Positions 1-14,974 are shown, counted from the stretch's first letter. The stretch is 64,000 nucleotides of DNA from Rothia sp. SD9660Na (GCF_030064065.1 NZ_CP125946.1:558001-622000); one strand, 5' to 3'. The notes: a model not told the origin generated them from the sequence alone. Numbers and translations: made by a program.

Positions 1-1044
1 GCTACCCCGGTCATCGTTGGATCCCTGGCCCGTATTCCGGTGGGCGCGCTGACCGACCGCTTCGGCGGCCGCATCATGTTCACCATCATGCTGACCCTGA
101 CCGGCTCCATGGTGCTCATTACCGGCCTGGTGGGGCAGATGGGTAACTTCTCCCTGCTTCTGCTGGCAGCTTTCTTCCTGGGCATCGGCGGTTCTATCTT
201 CGCGGTGGGCATCCCCTTCGCCGCAGCCTGGTTTGAACCCCACCGCAAGGGCCTCGCCACCGGTATCTTCGGCATGGGTATGGTCGGTACGGCCTGCGCT
301 GCCTTCTTCAACCCCCGCATGTTGGCTGCCTTCGGCTACTTTCCCACCCACGTCATCATGAGCTGCGTGGCCCTGACCTACGCCGTCATCGTCTGGCTCT
401 TTATTCGTGACTCACCCGTCATGAAGGCCCGCACCCCCGAGCCGGTTCTCCCCAAGATTCTGGCTGTGTCTAAGAAGCTGGTTACCTGGCAGCTCTGCTT
501 CATCTACGCTGTGGTCTTCGGCGCCTTCGTAGCTTTCTCGAACTTCCTCTCTACCTACATGCAGAACATCTACGGCTACGAGGCCGTTGCCGGTGGTACC
601 TTTGCTGCCATGTTCGCAGCCTGCGCCGTGCTGGCCCGCCCCTTCGGTGGGGTTGCAGCCGATAAGTTCGGCGGTAAACTGACTACCCTCATCGTCTTCG
701 TTGCCATGACCGTGCTGGCCATCTGCATCGCCTTTGAGCCTGAGAGCACCGCCGTGAACACGCTGATTCACGTGGTTATGGCCCTCTTCGTGGGCTTCGG
801 TACCGGCACGATCTACGGCTGGCTGGGCAAGGTCGTTCGCCCGCAGGACACCGGCACCGTATCAGGCCTGGTCTCAGCAGCCGGTGGCCTGGGCGGCTAC
901 TTCCCGCCCCTGATTATGGGCGCTGCCTACACCGCCTTCGGTAACTATTTCTGGGGCGTTCTGGCCCTGGGCGCCACCTGCGTTATCTCTATCTTGGTCT
1001 CCCTCTTGATGGCCTCAGATAAGAAGGCCGCCCGCCCCGCCTAA
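1..1044 (+). CDS. narK: NarK-family nitrate/nitrite MFS transporter, 5' end missing
   Basis: The reading frame is open from base 1, so the N-terminus lies outside the window; 347 residues are visible. The protein is a strongly hydrophobic major facilitator. The loop signature GALTDRFGGR appears near the start, and its second-half counterpart GGVAADKFGGK lies about 200 residues later, as expected for the two six-helix halves. The stretch with GIGGSIFAVGIPFAAAWF followed by RKGLATGIFGMG resembles the nitrate signature of NarK/NasA proteins, which import nitrate or export nitrite across the cytoplasmic membrane. A hairpin follows the stop codon. The family call is good; substrate direction cannot be told from the sequence, and no nitrate reductase gene is visible to confirm context. 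Confidence 0.8.
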   Translation, partial: ATPVIVGSLARIPVGALTDRFGGRIMFTIMLTLTGSMVLITGLVGQMGNFSLLLLAAFFLGIGGSIFAVGIPFAAAWFEPHRKGLATGIFGMGMVGTACAAFFNPRMLAAFGYFPTHVIMSCVALTYAVIVWLFIRDSPVMKARTPEPVLPKILAVSKKLVTWQLCFIYAVVFGAFVAFSNFLSTYMQNIYGYEAVAGGTFAAMFAACAVLARPFGGVAADKFGGKLTTLIVFVAMTVLAICIAFEPESTAVNTLIHVVMALFVGFGTGTIYGWLGKVVRPQDTGTVSGLVSAAGGLGGYFPPLIMGAAYTAFGNYFWGVLALGATCVISILVSLLMASDKKAARPA

Positions 1045-1082
1045 CCTCATATCCCCTCAGTTATGGGGCTGATGTGCTCCAA

Positions 1083-1138
1083 GGACGCCTGCGCCCCGCT
1101 TTCCTGCCTACGGGCAGGGGCAGGGCGCGCTGGCGTCC
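1083..1138 (+). terminator. Hairpin after the narK-like gene, probable terminator
   Basis: GGACGCC at 1083-1089 pairs with GGCGTCC near 1132-1138, with further C/G pairing inside the stem. There is no clear T-tract after it, so it may be a weak terminator or an RNA-stabilising hairpin. The same GGACGCC stem closes the terminator of the ceramidase gene at 17919-17967. Confidence 0.45.
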
Positions 1139-1239
1139 GCCCCCATAAATCGACTTATCTACCCCGAAAGTCCCTCGTGTGGTGCTTTGGGTGTAAGGTG
1201 TGGCACAATAAGGGTTGTTACAACTAAAACGCCGTTACG

Positions 1240-1488
1240 ACTGGTGCGGGAGAGACCGTACACGCTCGAGGTTGAGGGACCACGGGCACCGGCGCCGAAG
1301 GAGCAAACCCTCCCCGGGAAACTCTCAGGCACATGTACCGCTCAGTTAGGCAACTCTGGAGAGGGGCGTCAAACCCCCACCGAAGGGGCAAAATTCGCGC
1401 CCGCTACCAAGCGTGATGGGTAGCTGCGAACCAAAACTCTCAGGTTTTAACAGAGCGGGGAGGGCACCACCACAGGGCAACCCTGTGG
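1240..1488 (+). ncRNA. Tandem glycine riboswitch upstream of gcvP
   Basis: Two glycine aptamers lie in series. The first (about 1244-1350) holds the conserved GCCGAAGGAGCAA and AACTCTCAGGCA elements. The second (about 1351-1461) starts with CTCTGGAGAGG and holds ACCGAAGGGGCAA and AACTCTCAGGTTTTAACAGAG. This is the paired arrangement known from glycine riboswitches that switch on glycine cleavage genes when glycine is plentiful. A perfect 8-bp hairpin (1470-1477 with 1481-1488) follows, with no T-tract, and the gcvP ribosome binding site GGAGAG lies at about 1510-1515. Control is therefore more likely at translation than by termination; that mechanism is an inference. Confidence 0.92.
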
Positions 1489-1519
1489 GCAGGTTTACCC
1501 TCTACCCCTGGAGAGTTTC

Positions 1520-4363
1520 ATGTCATTCATCGATCGCCACCTTGGCCCCCGTTCAAACGACCAAGAAACCATGCTCTCGGTGCTGGGCTACGACAGCCTC
1601 GGCGCCCTCATCAACGAGGTCATCCCTTCCAATATTCGCCTAGAGGGCGACCTCAACCTGCCTGCCCCCCTGTCTGAGCTTGAGGCCCAGAACAAGATTG
1701 CTTCCTACGCCGCCCAGAACCAGGTTAAGCACCAGATGATCGGTGCCGGCTACTACGATGCCATCACCCCGGCCGTAATCCGCCGCAACATCCTCGAAAA
1801 CCCGGGCTGGTACACCTCCTACACCCCCTACCAGCCTGAAATCTCCCAGGGCCGCCTCGAAGCGTTGCTGAACTTCCAGAACACCGTCATGGAGCTGACC
1901 GGCCTGCCCATCGCCAATGCCTCCCTGCTCGATGAAGCAACCGCCGTTGCCGAGGCCGCCGTCATGATGCACCGCGCCAACCGCAAGGTCAAGAACGGCT
2001 TTTTCGCTCTCGACGCCCGCGCACTGCCCCAGACTCTCTCTGTTGTCCGCGGCCGCGCCGAAGCCCTGGGTATTCCTTTTGTGATTACCGACTTCGCCGA
2101 TGGCCTGCCCGAGGGCGACCTTTACGGCGTCATTATCTCCAACCCCGGCCACGACGGCGAAGTGCGCGACATTGAGCCGCTCATCAAGGCCGCCAAGGAC
2201 CGCGGCGCCCTGGTCACCGTCATCGCCGACCTGCTGGCCCAGACCCTGCTGACCGCCCCCGGCCACCAGGGCACTGACATCGCTGTTGGCTCCTCCCAGC
2301 GCTTTGGCCTGCCCTTCTGGTACGGCGGCCCCCACGCTGCCTTTATGGCCGTTTCTAAGGGCATGGAACGCAACCTGCCCGGCCGTCTAGTCGGTGTCTC
2401 AAAGGACGCCTTCGGCAAGCCCGCCTACCGCCTGGCTCTACAGACCCGCGAGCAGCACATCCGCCGCGAAAAGGCCACCTCTAACATCTGTACCGCCCAG
2501 GCCCTGCTGGCTATCGCTGCCGGTGCTTATGCGGTCTACCACGGCCCCGAGGGCCTGCGCGCCATTGCCAACAGCCTGCACGACAAGGCCTCCCGCATTG
2601 CAGCTGCCGGTGCCGCAGCCGGCCTGAAGCTGGTCCACGAGACCTTCTTCGACACCGTCGCCTTTGAAGCTAAGGGCCGCGCGGATGAGCTGGTCGCCAA
2701 GGCCCTGGAAGCTGGCATCAACATCCGCCGCCTCTCAGCTGACCGTATCTCTATCTCGGTGGGCGAGTCCCACACCGATGAGGTCCTGGAAGCCCTGGTT
2801 GCTGCTCTGGGCGGCGAGCTGGGGGAGACCGACGCCTACGAGCTACCCGAGGCCCTACTGCGTACTGACGACTACATGACCCATCCGGTTTTCCACCTCT
2901 ACCGCTCTGAGACCTCCATGATGCGCTACCTGCGCTCCCTCTCAGACAAGGACCTGGCCCTGGACCGCACCATGATCCCCCTGGGTTCTTGCACCATGAA
3001 GCTGAACGCAGCAGCCGAGATGGAACCCATCTCCTGGCCCGAGTTTGCCTCTATCCACCCCAACGTGCCTGCCGATCAGGCTGCCGGTTGGAAGGCTCTG
3101 ATTGACGAGCTCTCTGCCTGGCTGGTTGAAATCACCGGCTATGACGCTATCTCCCTGCAGCCCAACTCCGGTGCGTCCGGCGAGTACGCGGGCCTGCGCG
3201 CTATCCGCGCCTACCACGAGGCCAACGGCGACACCCAGCGCACCGTCGTCCTGATTCCCATGAGCGCCCACGGCACCAACGCTGCCTCTGCCGCCCTGGC
3301 GGGTCTAGCTGTTGCCGGTGTTGCAACCGCCCCCGACGGCTCCATCGACGTCGAAGACCTCAAGGCCAAGATCGAAAAGTATGGCGATACCATCGCCGGC
3401 ATCATGATTACTTACCCCTCCACCCACGGTGTCTTCGAAGAGCAGGTCGTTGAGGTCTGCCAGCTGGTGCATGACGCCGGTGGCCAGGTCTACGTGGACG
3501 GCGCCAACCTCAACGCCCAGATGGGCCTGGCCCAGCCCGGCAAGTTCGGTGGCGACGTCTCCCACCTGAACCTGCACAAGACCTTCGCTATCCCCCACGG
3601 TGGTGGCGGCCCCGGCGTCGGCCCCGTCGCTGTTGGCGCCCACCTGGAGAAGTACCTGCCCGGTAACGGCTTTGAAGCGGATGCCGAAGGCCAGCTGGCA
3701 GATGCCCCCCTGCCCATCTCCCAGGCCATGTTCGGTTCTGCCGGTGTGCTGCCCATCTCCTGGATGTACATCGCCATGACCGGTGCTGAGGGTCTGCGTG
3801 CCTCTTCTGAAACCGCTATTCTCTCGGCTAACTACATCGCCAAGAAGCTGGGCTCCCTGTACCCCGTGCTCTACGCGGGTGAAACCGGCCTGGTGGCCCA
3901 CGAGTGCATCCTGGATCTGCGTGAGCTGACCGCGGCGTCCGGAATCACCGCCGAGGACGTCTGCAAGCGCCTCATGGACTACGGCTTCCACGCCCCCACC
4001 CTGGCCTTCCCCGTGCCCGGCACCCTCATGGTCGAACCCACCGAGTCAGAGTCCCTGGCTGAGCTGGACCGCTTCATCGAGGCCATGACTAACATCCACG
4101 CTGAGATCCAGGAAGTCATCGACGGCAAGGTTAGCGCCGAGGAATCCGTGCTCCGCAACGCCCCGCACACCGCCGAGGTCGTAACCGCCGACGAGTGGAC
4201 CCGCCCCTACCCCCGCTCCCAGGCAGCCTACCCCGTGCACGAGCTGCGCCTGAACAAGTACTTCACCCCCGTGGGGCGTATCGACGGAGCAGGCGGTGAC
4301 CGCAACTTTGTCTGCGAATGCCCGCCCATGGAAGCCTTCGACCTCGAAGTCCACAGCGCCTAA
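1520..4363 (+). CDS. gcvP: Glycine dehydrogenase (decarboxylating), P-protein
   Basis: This is the PLP-dependent P-protein of the glycine cleavage system, which decarboxylates glycine and passes the aminomethyl group to lipoyl-GcvH. At 947 residues it is a single-chain (fused alpha-beta) P-protein of usual length. The PLP-binding lysine is Lys687 in [15 protein letters not shown]. The glycine-rich loop and the motif [10 protein letters not shown] of the second half are intact. The ATG at 1520 is preceded by GGAGAG at good spacing and by a tandem glycine riboswitch, so expression should follow glycine. gcvT follows after 21 bp. No gcvH lies in the block, so the H-protein must be encoded elsewhere. 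Confidence 0.97.
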   Translation: MSFIDRHLGPRSNDQETMLSVLGYDSLGALINEVIPSNIRLEGDLNLPAPLSELEAQNKIASYAAQNQVKHQMIGAGYYDAITPAVIRRNILENPGWYTSYTPYQPEISQGRLEALLNFQNTVMELTGLPIANASLLDEATAVAEAAVMMHRANRKVKNGFFALDARALPQTLSVVRGRAEALGIPFVITDFADGLPEGDLYGVIISNPGHDGEVRDIEPLIKAAKDRGALVTVIADLLAQTLLTAPGHQGTDIAVGSSQRFGLPFWYGGPHAAFMAVSKGMERNLPGRLVGVSKDAFGKPAYRLALQTREQHIRREKATSNICTAQALLAIAAGAYAVYHGPEGLRAIANSLHDKASRIAAAGAAAGLKLVHETFFDTVAFEAKGRADELVAKALEAGINIRRLSADRISISVGESHTDEVLEALVAALGGELGETDAYELPEALLRTDDYMTHPVFHLYRSETSMMRYLRSLSDKDLALDRTMIPLGSCTMKLNAAAEMEPISWPEFASIHPNVPADQAAGWKALIDELSAWLVEITGYDAISLQPNSGASGEYAGLRAIRAYHEANGDTQRTVVLIPMSAHGTNAASAALAGLAVAGVATAPDGSIDVEDLKAKIEKYGDTIAGIMITYPSTHGVFEEQVVEVCQLVHDAGGQVYVDGANLNAQMGLAQPGKFGGDVSHLNLHKTFAIPHGGGGPGVGPVAVGAHLEKYLPGNGFEADAEGQLADAPLPISQAMFGSAGVLPISWMYIAMTGAEGLRASSETAILSANYIAKKLGSLYPVLYAGETGLVAHECILDLRELTAASGITAEDVCKRLMDYGFHAPTLAFPVPGTLMVEPTESESLAELDRFIEAMTNIHAEIQEVIDGKVSAEESVLRNAPHTAEVVTADEWTRPYPRSQAAYPVHELRLNKYFTPVGRIDGAGGDRNFVCECPPMEAFDLEVHSA

Positions 4364-4384
4364 GGCAAGAAAGGTCTAACCCCT

Positions 4385-5503
4385 ATGTCACCTCAGAAAA
4401 CTGCCCTCTACCCGGTCCACGCAGACCTGGGTGCCGCCTTCACTGACTTTGGCGGTTGGGACATGCCCCTCAAATACACCAACGACGTTGAAGAGCACAA
4501 GGCTGTGCGCTCTGCTGCCGGTCTCTTCGACCTCTCCCACATGGGCGAATTCCGCGTCACCGGCCCCGATGCTGGTGCCTTCCTGGATTACGCCCTGCTC
4601 TCCAACATGTCCATTCTCAAGGTGGGCAAGGCTAAGTACTCCCTGCTTCTGGCTGAGGACGGCGGCGTCATCGACGACCTGATTACCTACCGCCTGGGTG
4701 AGGAAGAGTTCCTGGTCATTCCCAACGCCGCTAACGTGGTAGCCGACTACGAGGCCATGAGCGCCCGAACCGAGGGTTTTGATGTGCAGCTGGTCAACGA
4801 GACCGCCCAGACCTCCCTGGTTGCGGTTCAGGGCCCTACCTCAGAGGCTATCCTGCTCGATATGGATCCCTCCGACGCCGAGACCATCACCTCCATGGGC
4901 TACTACGCAGCTGCCCCCATCCGCTTTGGCGATATTGAGGCCCTGCTAGCCCGCACCGGCTACACCGGTGAGGACGGCTTCGAAATCTATGTCGCGAATG
5001 AGGACGCTGCCAAGCTCTGGGCTCTGGCAGCCGAGCGCGGCGAGAAGCACGGGGCTATTCCCGCAGGCCTCGCTGCCCGTGACTCCCTTCGCCTTGAAGC
5101 CGGTATGCCCCTCTACGGTCACGAACTGGGGCGCGACATTACCCCCTTCGAGTCGGGTATGGGCAAGCTCGTTGAGATCGCTTTGACCAAGAAGGCCGCC
5201 AACTTCGTGGGTAAGGACGCCCTGGTTCAGCTCTCTGAGCAGACCCCGGCTCGTTCTCTGGTGGGTCTCAAGGCCCAGGGCAAGCGCCCCGGCCGGGCGG
5301 GCTCTAAGCTGGTAGACGAGAACGGCACCGAGATTGGTGAGATTACCTCGGGTATTCCCTCACCCACTCTGGGCTACCCTGTGGCTATGGCCCTACTGGC
5401 AACCGAGCACGCCACTGTAGGTGAGACCGTCAGTGTTGATATCCGTGGTAAGGTTGCTCCCTTCGATATCGTAGAGTTGCCCTTCTACAAGCGCGAGAAG
5501 TAG
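4385..5503 (+). CDS. gcvT: Aminomethyltransferase, glycine cleavage T-protein
   Basis: The T-protein transfers the one-carbon unit from aminomethyl-lipoyl-GcvH to tetrahydrofolate, releasing ammonia and giving 5,10-methylene-THF. The 372 residues match the family. The N-terminal LFDLSHMGEF motif, the GYTGEDGFEIY motif and the C-terminal barrel domain (from about residue 285) are all present. It lies 21 bp after gcvP and is presumably cotranscribed under the same glycine riboswitch. A long perfect inverted repeat follows the stop codon and separates it from sdaA. Confidence 0.96.
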   Translation: MSPQKTALYPVHADLGAAFTDFGGWDMPLKYTNDVEEHKAVRSAAGLFDLSHMGEFRVTGPDAGAFLDYALLSNMSILKVGKAKYSLLLAEDGGVIDDLITYRLGEEEFLVIPNAANVVADYEAMSARTEGFDVQLVNETAQTSLVAVQGPTSEAILLDMDPSDAETITSMGYYAAAPIRFGDIEALLARTGYTGEDGFEIYVANEDAAKLWALAAERGEKHGAIPAGLAARDSLRLEAGMPLYGHELGRDITPFESGMGKLVEIALTKKAANFVGKDALVQLSEQTPARSLVGLKAQGKRPGRAGSKLVDENGTEIGEITSGIPSPTLGYPVAMALLATEHATVGETVSVDIRGKVAPFDIVELPFYKREK

Positions 5504-5523
5504 GCCACGAGCGCATCTCGATC

Positions 5524-5590
5524 AGAACCCTGTGCTACCGTTACCCCGCCACGATCGGTCGGAAGCCGGTTGGTAGCACAGGGTTCTTTC
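5524..5590 (+). terminator. Probable terminator after gcvPT, 16-bp perfect stem
   Basis: The 16-base arm at 5524-5539 is perfectly complementary to 5572-5587 and is followed by TTTCT. The loop is unusually long, 32 nt, and contains smaller C/G pairings. It sits between gcvT and sdaA, so it probably separates the riboswitch-controlled unit from the serine dehydratase gene, although some read-through is possible. Confidence 0.65.
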
Positions 5591-5629
5591 TGACCTAGGA
5601 CCCCTTGACACCCCAAAGGAGCATCACCT

Positions 5630-7147
5630 ATGGAGCTAACCGCCACCCCCGATTACCTTTCTGAACCACCCCACTCAGAAGCACAAACCAAAGCCGAAGC
5701 CCTGGACTACGATATCTCCGTCTTCGAGATGTTCTCCATCGGTATTGGCCCTTCTAGCTCCCACACCGTGGGTCCCATGCGAGCCACCAACCGGTTCATC
5801 GCTGAACTGATTGATGCTGGCACGCTCAATGACGTCACCCGGGTTCACATTGACCTCTACGGCTCTCTGGCTGCTACCGGGGCCGGGCACGGCACCATGA
5901 GTGCAGCCATTAAGGGGCTGGCTGGTTTCGTGCCCGAAACCATCGATATTGCTGCCGCCGAGGCTCTCATGGACCGCAACCAGGTAGATGGCACCCTGCC
6001 CCTGGCAGGTTACCCCTCGGCAGCCTTTGAGTCCGGTGCCCCCGGCCCCGAGGCAACCAAGGTGAGCGGGCCCGTCCTTTCCTACAAGGAAGCCGATATC
6101 ACCCTGCGTCCGCTCACCGTACTTCCCCGCCACACCAACGGAATCAAGGTCACCGCCTACGCCGGGGAGAGCCAGCTGCTAGAGCGCACCTACTTCTCTG
6201 TCGGTGGCGGCTTTATCGTCGAAGAACACGAAGAATCTTCAGGCTCCACCGGGCTCTCCAAAGCCCCTTACCCCTTTGGGTCGGGCGAAGAGCTGCTGGA
6301 CATGGCCAACAGTGCGGGGCTTTCCATCGCCCAGCTCAAGATGGAAAACGAGAAGACCGAGCGGAGCGAGAGCGACGTGCGCGCTGGAATCCTGCATATT
6401 CGGCAGGTTATGAAGGAATGTATCGGTTCCTCCCTGGAACGCATGGGCTACCTGCCTGGCCCCCTCAAGGTGCGCTGCCGTGCTGGACAGTGGCACCGGG
6501 ACTTACTGGCCGAAGACCCCACGAAATCCCCCGAGTTCGCCATTGACTGGGTTAATCTGATTGCTCTGGCCGTCAACGAAGAAAACGCCTTTGGTGGGCG
6601 GATCGTCACTGCCCCCACCAACGGGGCGTCCGGCATTATCCCGGCCGTGCTGCACTACGCCCTGAACTACGTGCCCTCGGTGCGCCACCGCGGCCAAAAG
6701 GTCATTGATGACGCCGTCGTTGACTTCTTCCTAGCTGCCGCCTCCATCGGGGCCCTCTACAAGAAACGGGCCTCCATCTCTGGTGCTGAGGTGGGCTGCC
6801 AGGGTGAGGTAGGCACCGCCTCGTCCATGGCCGCAGCCGGTCTTGCCCAGGTCATGGGCGGTACCAACGAGCAGGTAGAAAATGCCGCCGAAATCGCTAT
6901 GGAGCACAACCTCGGCCTAACCTGCGACCCCGTCGGTGGGCTGGTGCAGATTCCCTGCATCGAGCGTAACGCTATGGCGGCCTCCAATGCCGTTACCGCC
7001 GCCAAGATGGCCCTGCGCGGCGACGGCCAACACCGCGTTTCTCTGGACCAGGTCATTGAAACCATGCGCCAGACCGGTGAGGACATGTCGCACCGCTACA
7101 AGGAGACCTCCATGGGCGGTCTGGCCGTCAACGTGGTAGAGTGCTAA
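5630..7147 (+). CDS. sdaA: L-serine ammonia-lyase, iron-sulfur type, single chain
   Basis: This enzyme deaminates L-serine to pyruvate and ammonia with a [4Fe-4S] cluster. It is 505 residues with both beta and alpha domains in one chain. A 25-30 residue N-terminal extension precedes the conserved start of the beta domain, ISVFEMFSIGIGPSSSHT. The three cysteines expected to hold the cluster are Cys390 (GCQGEVG), Cys432 (CDPVGG) and Cys443 (IPCIERN); their spacing of 42 and 11 matches the family. ATG at 5630 has AAAGGAG nine bases upstream. Placed after gcvPT, it completes a route from glycine through serine to pyruvate. Confidence 0.95.
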   Translation: MELTATPDYLSEPPHSEAQTKAEALDYDISVFEMFSIGIGPSSSHTVGPMRATNRFIAELIDAGTLNDVTRVHIDLYGSLAATGAGHGTMSAAIKGLAGFVPETIDIAAAEALMDRNQVDGTLPLAGYPSAAFESGAPGPEATKVSGPVLSYKEADITLRPLTVLPRHTNGIKVTAYAGESQLLERTYFSVGGGFIVEEHEESSGSTGLSKAPYPFGSGEELLDMANSAGLSIAQLKMENEKTERSESDVRAGILHIRQVMKECIGSSLERMGYLPGPLKVRCRAGQWHRDLLAEDPTKSPEFAIDWVNLIALAVNEENAFGGRIVTAPTNGASGIIPAVLHYALNYVPSVRHRGQKVIDDAVVDFFLAAASIGALYKKRASISGAEVGCQGEVGTASSMAAAGLAQVMGGTNEQVENAAEIAMEHNLGLTCDPVGGLVQIPCIERNAMAASNAVTAAKMALRGDGQHRVSLDQVIETMRQTGEDMSHRYKETSMGGLAVNVVEC

Positions 7148-7429
7148 CCGGAGTTTGCAAAAGTCGCAGAGATTGGGTATAGACAGCGTGAATATTTTGC
7201 TGTAGCATGAATATTTGCGCTTCCCTAATCTTCTGTGCCTTCATATAGCGGTGGGCAGGTTGTAACAGGTTTTAAGTACGCCCCAGTACCCCGAACATCA
7301 ATCTAGCCACTATCCCAGCACGGCACAGGTGCTATAACAGGCTAGTTTGCCTTTTCAACGGGTCCTTGAGTGTACCGCCCCTGGTGGGGGAGCGGGTACG
7401 AACAGACATGTCTGTGGAAGGATCCAATC
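7148..7429 (+). promoter_or_regulatory. Region upstream of rpoB
   Basis: This 282-bp gap separates sdaA from rpoB. No clear terminator is visible after sdaA. TATAAC at 7333-7338 could be a -10 element but has no good -35 partner at the usual distance, so the promoter is not resolved. The rpoB ribosome binding site GGAAGGA is at 7416-7422. The rplJ-rplL genes often found upstream of rpoB are not here. Confidence 0.35.
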
Positions 7430-10400
7430 TTGGTCGCCTCGAGCACCTCTCATACTGAAGCCGCTAACGGCGTAGGTTCGCAGCGCCGAATCTCATTCGC
7501 AAAAATTGCTGAGCCCCTGCAGGTTCCCAACCTGCTCGCGCTCCAGCTCGACAGCTTTGATCAGCTCGTCGGTAACGAACGCTGGGCAGCTAAAGCAGCT
7601 GTAGCAGCAGAAACCGGCGATACCTCCGTCAGCCAGACCTCAGGTCTTGCCGACATCTTCGAAGAAATCTCCCCGATCGAAGACTTCCAGGGCACCATGT
7701 CCCTGTCCTTCTCCGATCCCGAATTCGCCGACCCCAAGTACACCATGGAAGAGTGCAAGGATCGCGACGCGACCTACGCAGCTCCCCTGTACGTCAAGGC
7801 CGAATTCATGAACAACAACACGGGCGAAATCAAGCAGCAGACCGTGTTCATGGGTGACTTCCCCCTGATGACCGAATCCGGCACCTTCGTCATCAACGGC
7901 TCCGAGCGCGTCGTTGTTTCCCAGCTGGTTCGTTCACCCGGCGCCTACTTCGAAAAGACCGCCGACCGCACCTCCGATAAGGACATCTATACCGCGAAGA
8001 TCATCCCTTCCCGCGGTGCCTGGTTCGAACTCGAAATCGACAAGCGCGACCAGGTCGGCGTCCGTCTGGACCGCCGCCGCAAGCAGTCCGTCACCACCCT
8101 GCTCAAGGCCCTGGGCTGGAGCGAAGCCAAGATTCTGGCTGAATTCGGTGAATTCGACTCCATCCGCGCCACCCTAGAGAAGGACACCGTCCAGACTCGC
8201 GAAGAGGCCCTGCTTGATATCTACCGCAAGCTGCGCCCGGGCGAACCCCCCACGGTTGATGCTGCCCAGAACCTGCTGGACAACATGTACTTCACCCCCC
8301 GCCGCTACGACCTGGCAAAGGTCGGCCGCTACAAGGTGAACCGCAAGCTGGGCATCGACACCCCTGTCAACGATCCCTCAGCGTCTGTGCTGTCCCAGGA
8401 CGACATCGCAGCGATGATCCGTTACCTGGTCACCCTGCACGCAGGTGGCACCAGCATCAAGGGCGTCCGCGACGGCCAGGAAGTCGACATCCGCGTCGAC
8501 GTTGACGACATCGACCACTTCGGCAACCGCCGCATCCGCGCCGTGGGCGAACTGATCGAAAACCAGATTCGCACCGGTCTGTCCCGTATGGAGCGTGTTG
8601 TCCGTGAGCGTATGACCACCCAGGACGTCGAGGCTATTACCCCTCAGACCCTGATCAACATCCGCCCGGTCGTTGCCTCCATCAAGGAATTCTTCGGCAC
8701 CTCCCAGCTCTCCCAGTTCATGGACCAGAACAACCCGCTGGCAGGTCTGACCCACAAACGTCGTCTCTCCGCGCTGGGCCCCGGCGGTCTCTCCCGTGAC
8801 CGTGCAGGCATGGAAGTGCGAGACGTGCACCCCTCCCACTACGGCCGTATGTGCCCCATCGAAACCCCTGAAGGCCCTAACATCGGTCTGATCGGCTCGC
8901 TGGCAACCTACGCCCGCATCAACCCCTTCGGTTTCATCGAGACCCCCTACCGTATCGTCAAGAACGGTAAGGTCACCGATGAGGTCAAGTACCTCACCGC
9001 CGATGACGAAAAGGGCAACACCATCGCTCAGGCCAACGCGCCCCTGAACGCAGACATGACCTTCGCTGAAGAGCAGGTCCTCTGCCGTGCAGGCGACGGC
9101 TCCGGCGAAGCAGTGCTGGTAGACGCCTCTGAAATTGAGTTCATGGACGTCTCCCCCCGCCAGATGGTGTCCGTGGCAACCGCCCTGATTCCCTACCTGG
9201 AACACGACGACGCTAACCGAGCACTGATGGGTGCTAACATGCAGCGTCAGGCTGTGCCCCTGCTCGAATCAGAGGCACCTGTCGTTGGTACCGGTATGGA
9301 ACGCTACGCGGCTCTTGACTCCGGTGACTCCGTTGTCGCTAAGAAGGCCGGTGTGGTCTCCGAGGTCTCCGCTGACCTGGTTGTCGTCCGCAACGACGAT
9401 GGCACCACCACCTCCTACCCCATCCTCAAGTTCCAGCGTTCCAACCCCGGTAACTGCTACAACCACCGCGTTGTTGTTAAGGTGGGCGACCGCGTTGAAG
9501 AGCGCAGCCTGATTGCCGACGGCCCCTCAACCGACAAGGGCGAACTGGCACTCGGTAAGAACCTACTCGTGGCCTACATGTCATGGGAAGGCTTCAACTT
9601 CGAGGACGGCATCATCCTGTCCCAGCGCATGATCTCTGACGACGTACTCACCTCAATCCACATTGAAGAGCACGAAATCGACGCCCGCGACACCAAGCTG
9701 GGTGCCGAAGAGATCACCCGCGACATCCCCAACGTCTCCGAAGAGGTGCTCTCAGCCCTCGACGAGCGCGGCATCATCCACATCGGTGCCGAGGTTGAGG
9801 CCGGCGACATCCTGGTCGGTAAGGTCACCCCCAAGGGCGAAACCGAACTGACCCCCGAAGAGCGCCTGCTGCGCGCTATCTTCGGCGAGAAGTCCCGCGA
9901 AGTCCGTGACACCTCACTCAAGGTTCCCCACGGCGAGTCCGGTACCGTTATCGGCGTCCGTATCTTCGACCGCGAAACCGACGACGAAGACCTGCCCAGC
10001 GGCGTCAACCAGCTGGTCCGCGTCTACGTTGCCCAGAAGCGCAAGATCACCGTCGGCGATAAGCTGGCAGGACGCCACGGTAACAAGGGTGTTATTACCA
10101 AGATCCTCCCCATCGAGGACATGCCCTTCATGGAAGACGGTACCCCCGTCGACATCATCCTCAACCCGCTGGGCGTTCCCGGTCGTATGAACATCGGTCA
10201 GGTACTCGAAGTTCACACCGGCTGGCTGGCCAAGCAGGGCTGGAAGATCGAGGGCAACCCCGCCTGGCTCGACAAGCTCCACAACTTCCCCAAGGAAACC
10301 GGCCCCACCAACGTCGCAACTCCCGTGTTCGACGGTGCCGGTGAAGAGGAACTGTTCGAGCTGCTGGACCACGCTAACCCCAACCGCGACGGCGACCGCC

Positions 10401-10930
10401 TGATCAACCGCTCAGGTAAGGCCCGCCTGCTCGATGGCCGCTCGGGCGAGCCCTTCCCCGAGCCGGTATCCGTTGGCTACCAGTACATCCTGAAGCTGCA
10501 CCACCTTGTCGACGACAAGATCCACGCACGCTCCACCGGCCCCTACTCCATGATCACCCAGCAGCCCCTGGGCGGTAAGGCCCAGTTCGGTGGCCAGCGC
10601 TTCGGTGAAATGGAAGTGTGGGCACTGGAAGCATACGGTGCCGCCTACACCCTGCAGGAAATCCTGACCGTCAAGTCTGACGACGTTCACGGCCGCGTGA
10701 AGGTCTACGAAGCCATCGTTAAGGGCGAGAACATCCCCGAACCCGGTGTGCCCGAGTCCTTCAAGGTCCTGATCAAGGAAATGCAGTCCCTCTGCCTGAA
10801 CGTTGAGGTCCTCTCAACCGACGGTAAGACCATCGAAATGCGCGATGTAGAAGACGAAGGCTTCCGAGCAGCAGATGACCTGGGCATTGACCTGTCCCAC
10901 GCAGAGCCCAGCTCTGTCGAAGAGGTCTAA
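7430..10930 (+). CDS. rpoB: RNA polymerase beta subunit
   Basis: This is the catalytic-core beta subunit of RNA polymerase. I place the start at TTG 7430, giving VASSTS after the initiator and 1,166 residues, because GGAAGGA lies seven bases upstream and related actinobacterial RpoB proteins start there; an upstream GTG at 7370 would add 20 residues with no family match. The rifampicin region is wild type: Asp432, His442 and Ser447 correspond to E. coli 516, 526 and 531. The active-site motifs GRHGNKGV and the [10 protein letters not shown] stretch near the C-terminus are present. rpoC follows after 56 bp. Confidence 0.97.
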   Translation: MVASSTSHTEAANGVGSQRRISFAKIAEPLQVPNLLALQLDSFDQLVGNERWAAKAAVAAETGDTSVSQTSGLADIFEEISPIEDFQGTMSLSFSDPEFADPKYTMEECKDRDATYAAPLYVKAEFMNNNTGEIKQQTVFMGDFPLMTESGTFVINGSERVVVSQLVRSPGAYFEKTADRTSDKDIYTAKIIPSRGAWFELEIDKRDQVGVRLDRRRKQSVTTLLKALGWSEAKILAEFGEFDSIRATLEKDTVQTREEALLDIYRKLRPGEPPTVDAAQNLLDNMYFTPRRYDLAKVGRYKVNRKLGIDTPVNDPSASVLSQDDIAAMIRYLVTLHAGGTSIKGVRDGQEVDIRVDVDDIDHFGNRRIRAVGELIENQIRTGLSRMERVVRERMTTQDVEAITPQTLINIRPVVASIKEFFGTSQLSQFMDQNNPLAGLTHKRRLSALGPGGLSRDRAGMEVRDVHPSHYGRMCPIETPEGPNIGLIGSLATYARINPFGFIETPYRIVKNGKVTDEVKYLTADDEKGNTIAQANAPLNADMTFAEEQVLCRAGDGSGEAVLVDASEIEFMDVSPRQMVSVATALIPYLEHDDANRALMGANMQRQAVPLLESEAPVVGTGMERYAALDSGDSVVAKKAGVVSEVSADLVVVRNDDGTTTSYPILKFQRSNPGNCYNHRVVVKVGDRVEERSLIADGPSTDKGELALGKNLLVAYMSWEGFNFEDGIILSQRMISDDVLTSIHIEEHEIDARDTKLGAEEITRDIPNVSEEVLSALDERGIIHIGAEVEAGDILVGKVTPKGETELTPEERLLRAIFGEKSREVRDTSLKVPHGESGTVIGVRIFDRETDDEDLPSGVNQLVRVYVAQKRKITVGDKLAGRHGNKGVITKILPIEDMPFMEDGTPVDIILNPLGVPGRMNIGQVLEVHTGWLAKQGWKIEGNPAWLDKLHNFPKETGPTNVATPVFDGAGEEELFELLDHANPNRDGDRLINRSGKARLLDGRSGEPFPEPVSVGYQYILKLHHLVDDKIHARSTGPYSMITQQPLGGKAQFGGQRFGEMEVWALEAYGAAYTLQEILTVKSDDVHGRVKVYEAIVKGENIPEPGVPESFKVLIKEMQSLCLNVEVLSTDGKTIEMRDVEDEGFRAADDLGIDLSHAEPSSVEEV

Positions 10931-10986
10931 ACCCTCCCATCTGTTCGAACAAGACTTCAAAACACTAGGAAAGAGATAAGGACCAA

Positions 10987-14877
<3,891 letters not shown>

Positions 14878-14904
14878 ACCGGCTGCCATTTCCCTGGTAT
14901 AGGT

Positions 14905-14945
14905 AAGGCCCTTCCCCGCGTATCTGCGGGGAAGGGCCTTCCTCG
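14905..14945 (+). terminator. Terminator after rpoC, possibly bidirectional
   Basis: A perfect 15-bp stem (14905-14919 with 14926-14940) encloses a 6-nt loop. The bases after it on the plus strand are CCTCGT, so the T-tract is poor. It sits between rpoC and the convergent shikimate dehydrogenase remnant and could serve both. Confidence 0.75.
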
Positions 14946-14974
14946 TATGTGGGCGCCGGGAAGTACCCGGCAAC

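Noticed and set aside
1640..3991. Several minus-strand open frames opposite gcvP
   Set aside because: They follow the codon structure of gcvP in the antisense direction and resemble no protein.
8690..8780. Rifampicin-resistance change in rpoB
   Set aside because: The residues at positions equivalent to 516, 526 and 531 of E. coli are wild type.
8378..9205. Minus-strand open frame of about 275 codons inside rpoB
   Set aside because: It lies wholly opposite conserved rpoB sequence, and the translation is low-complexity.
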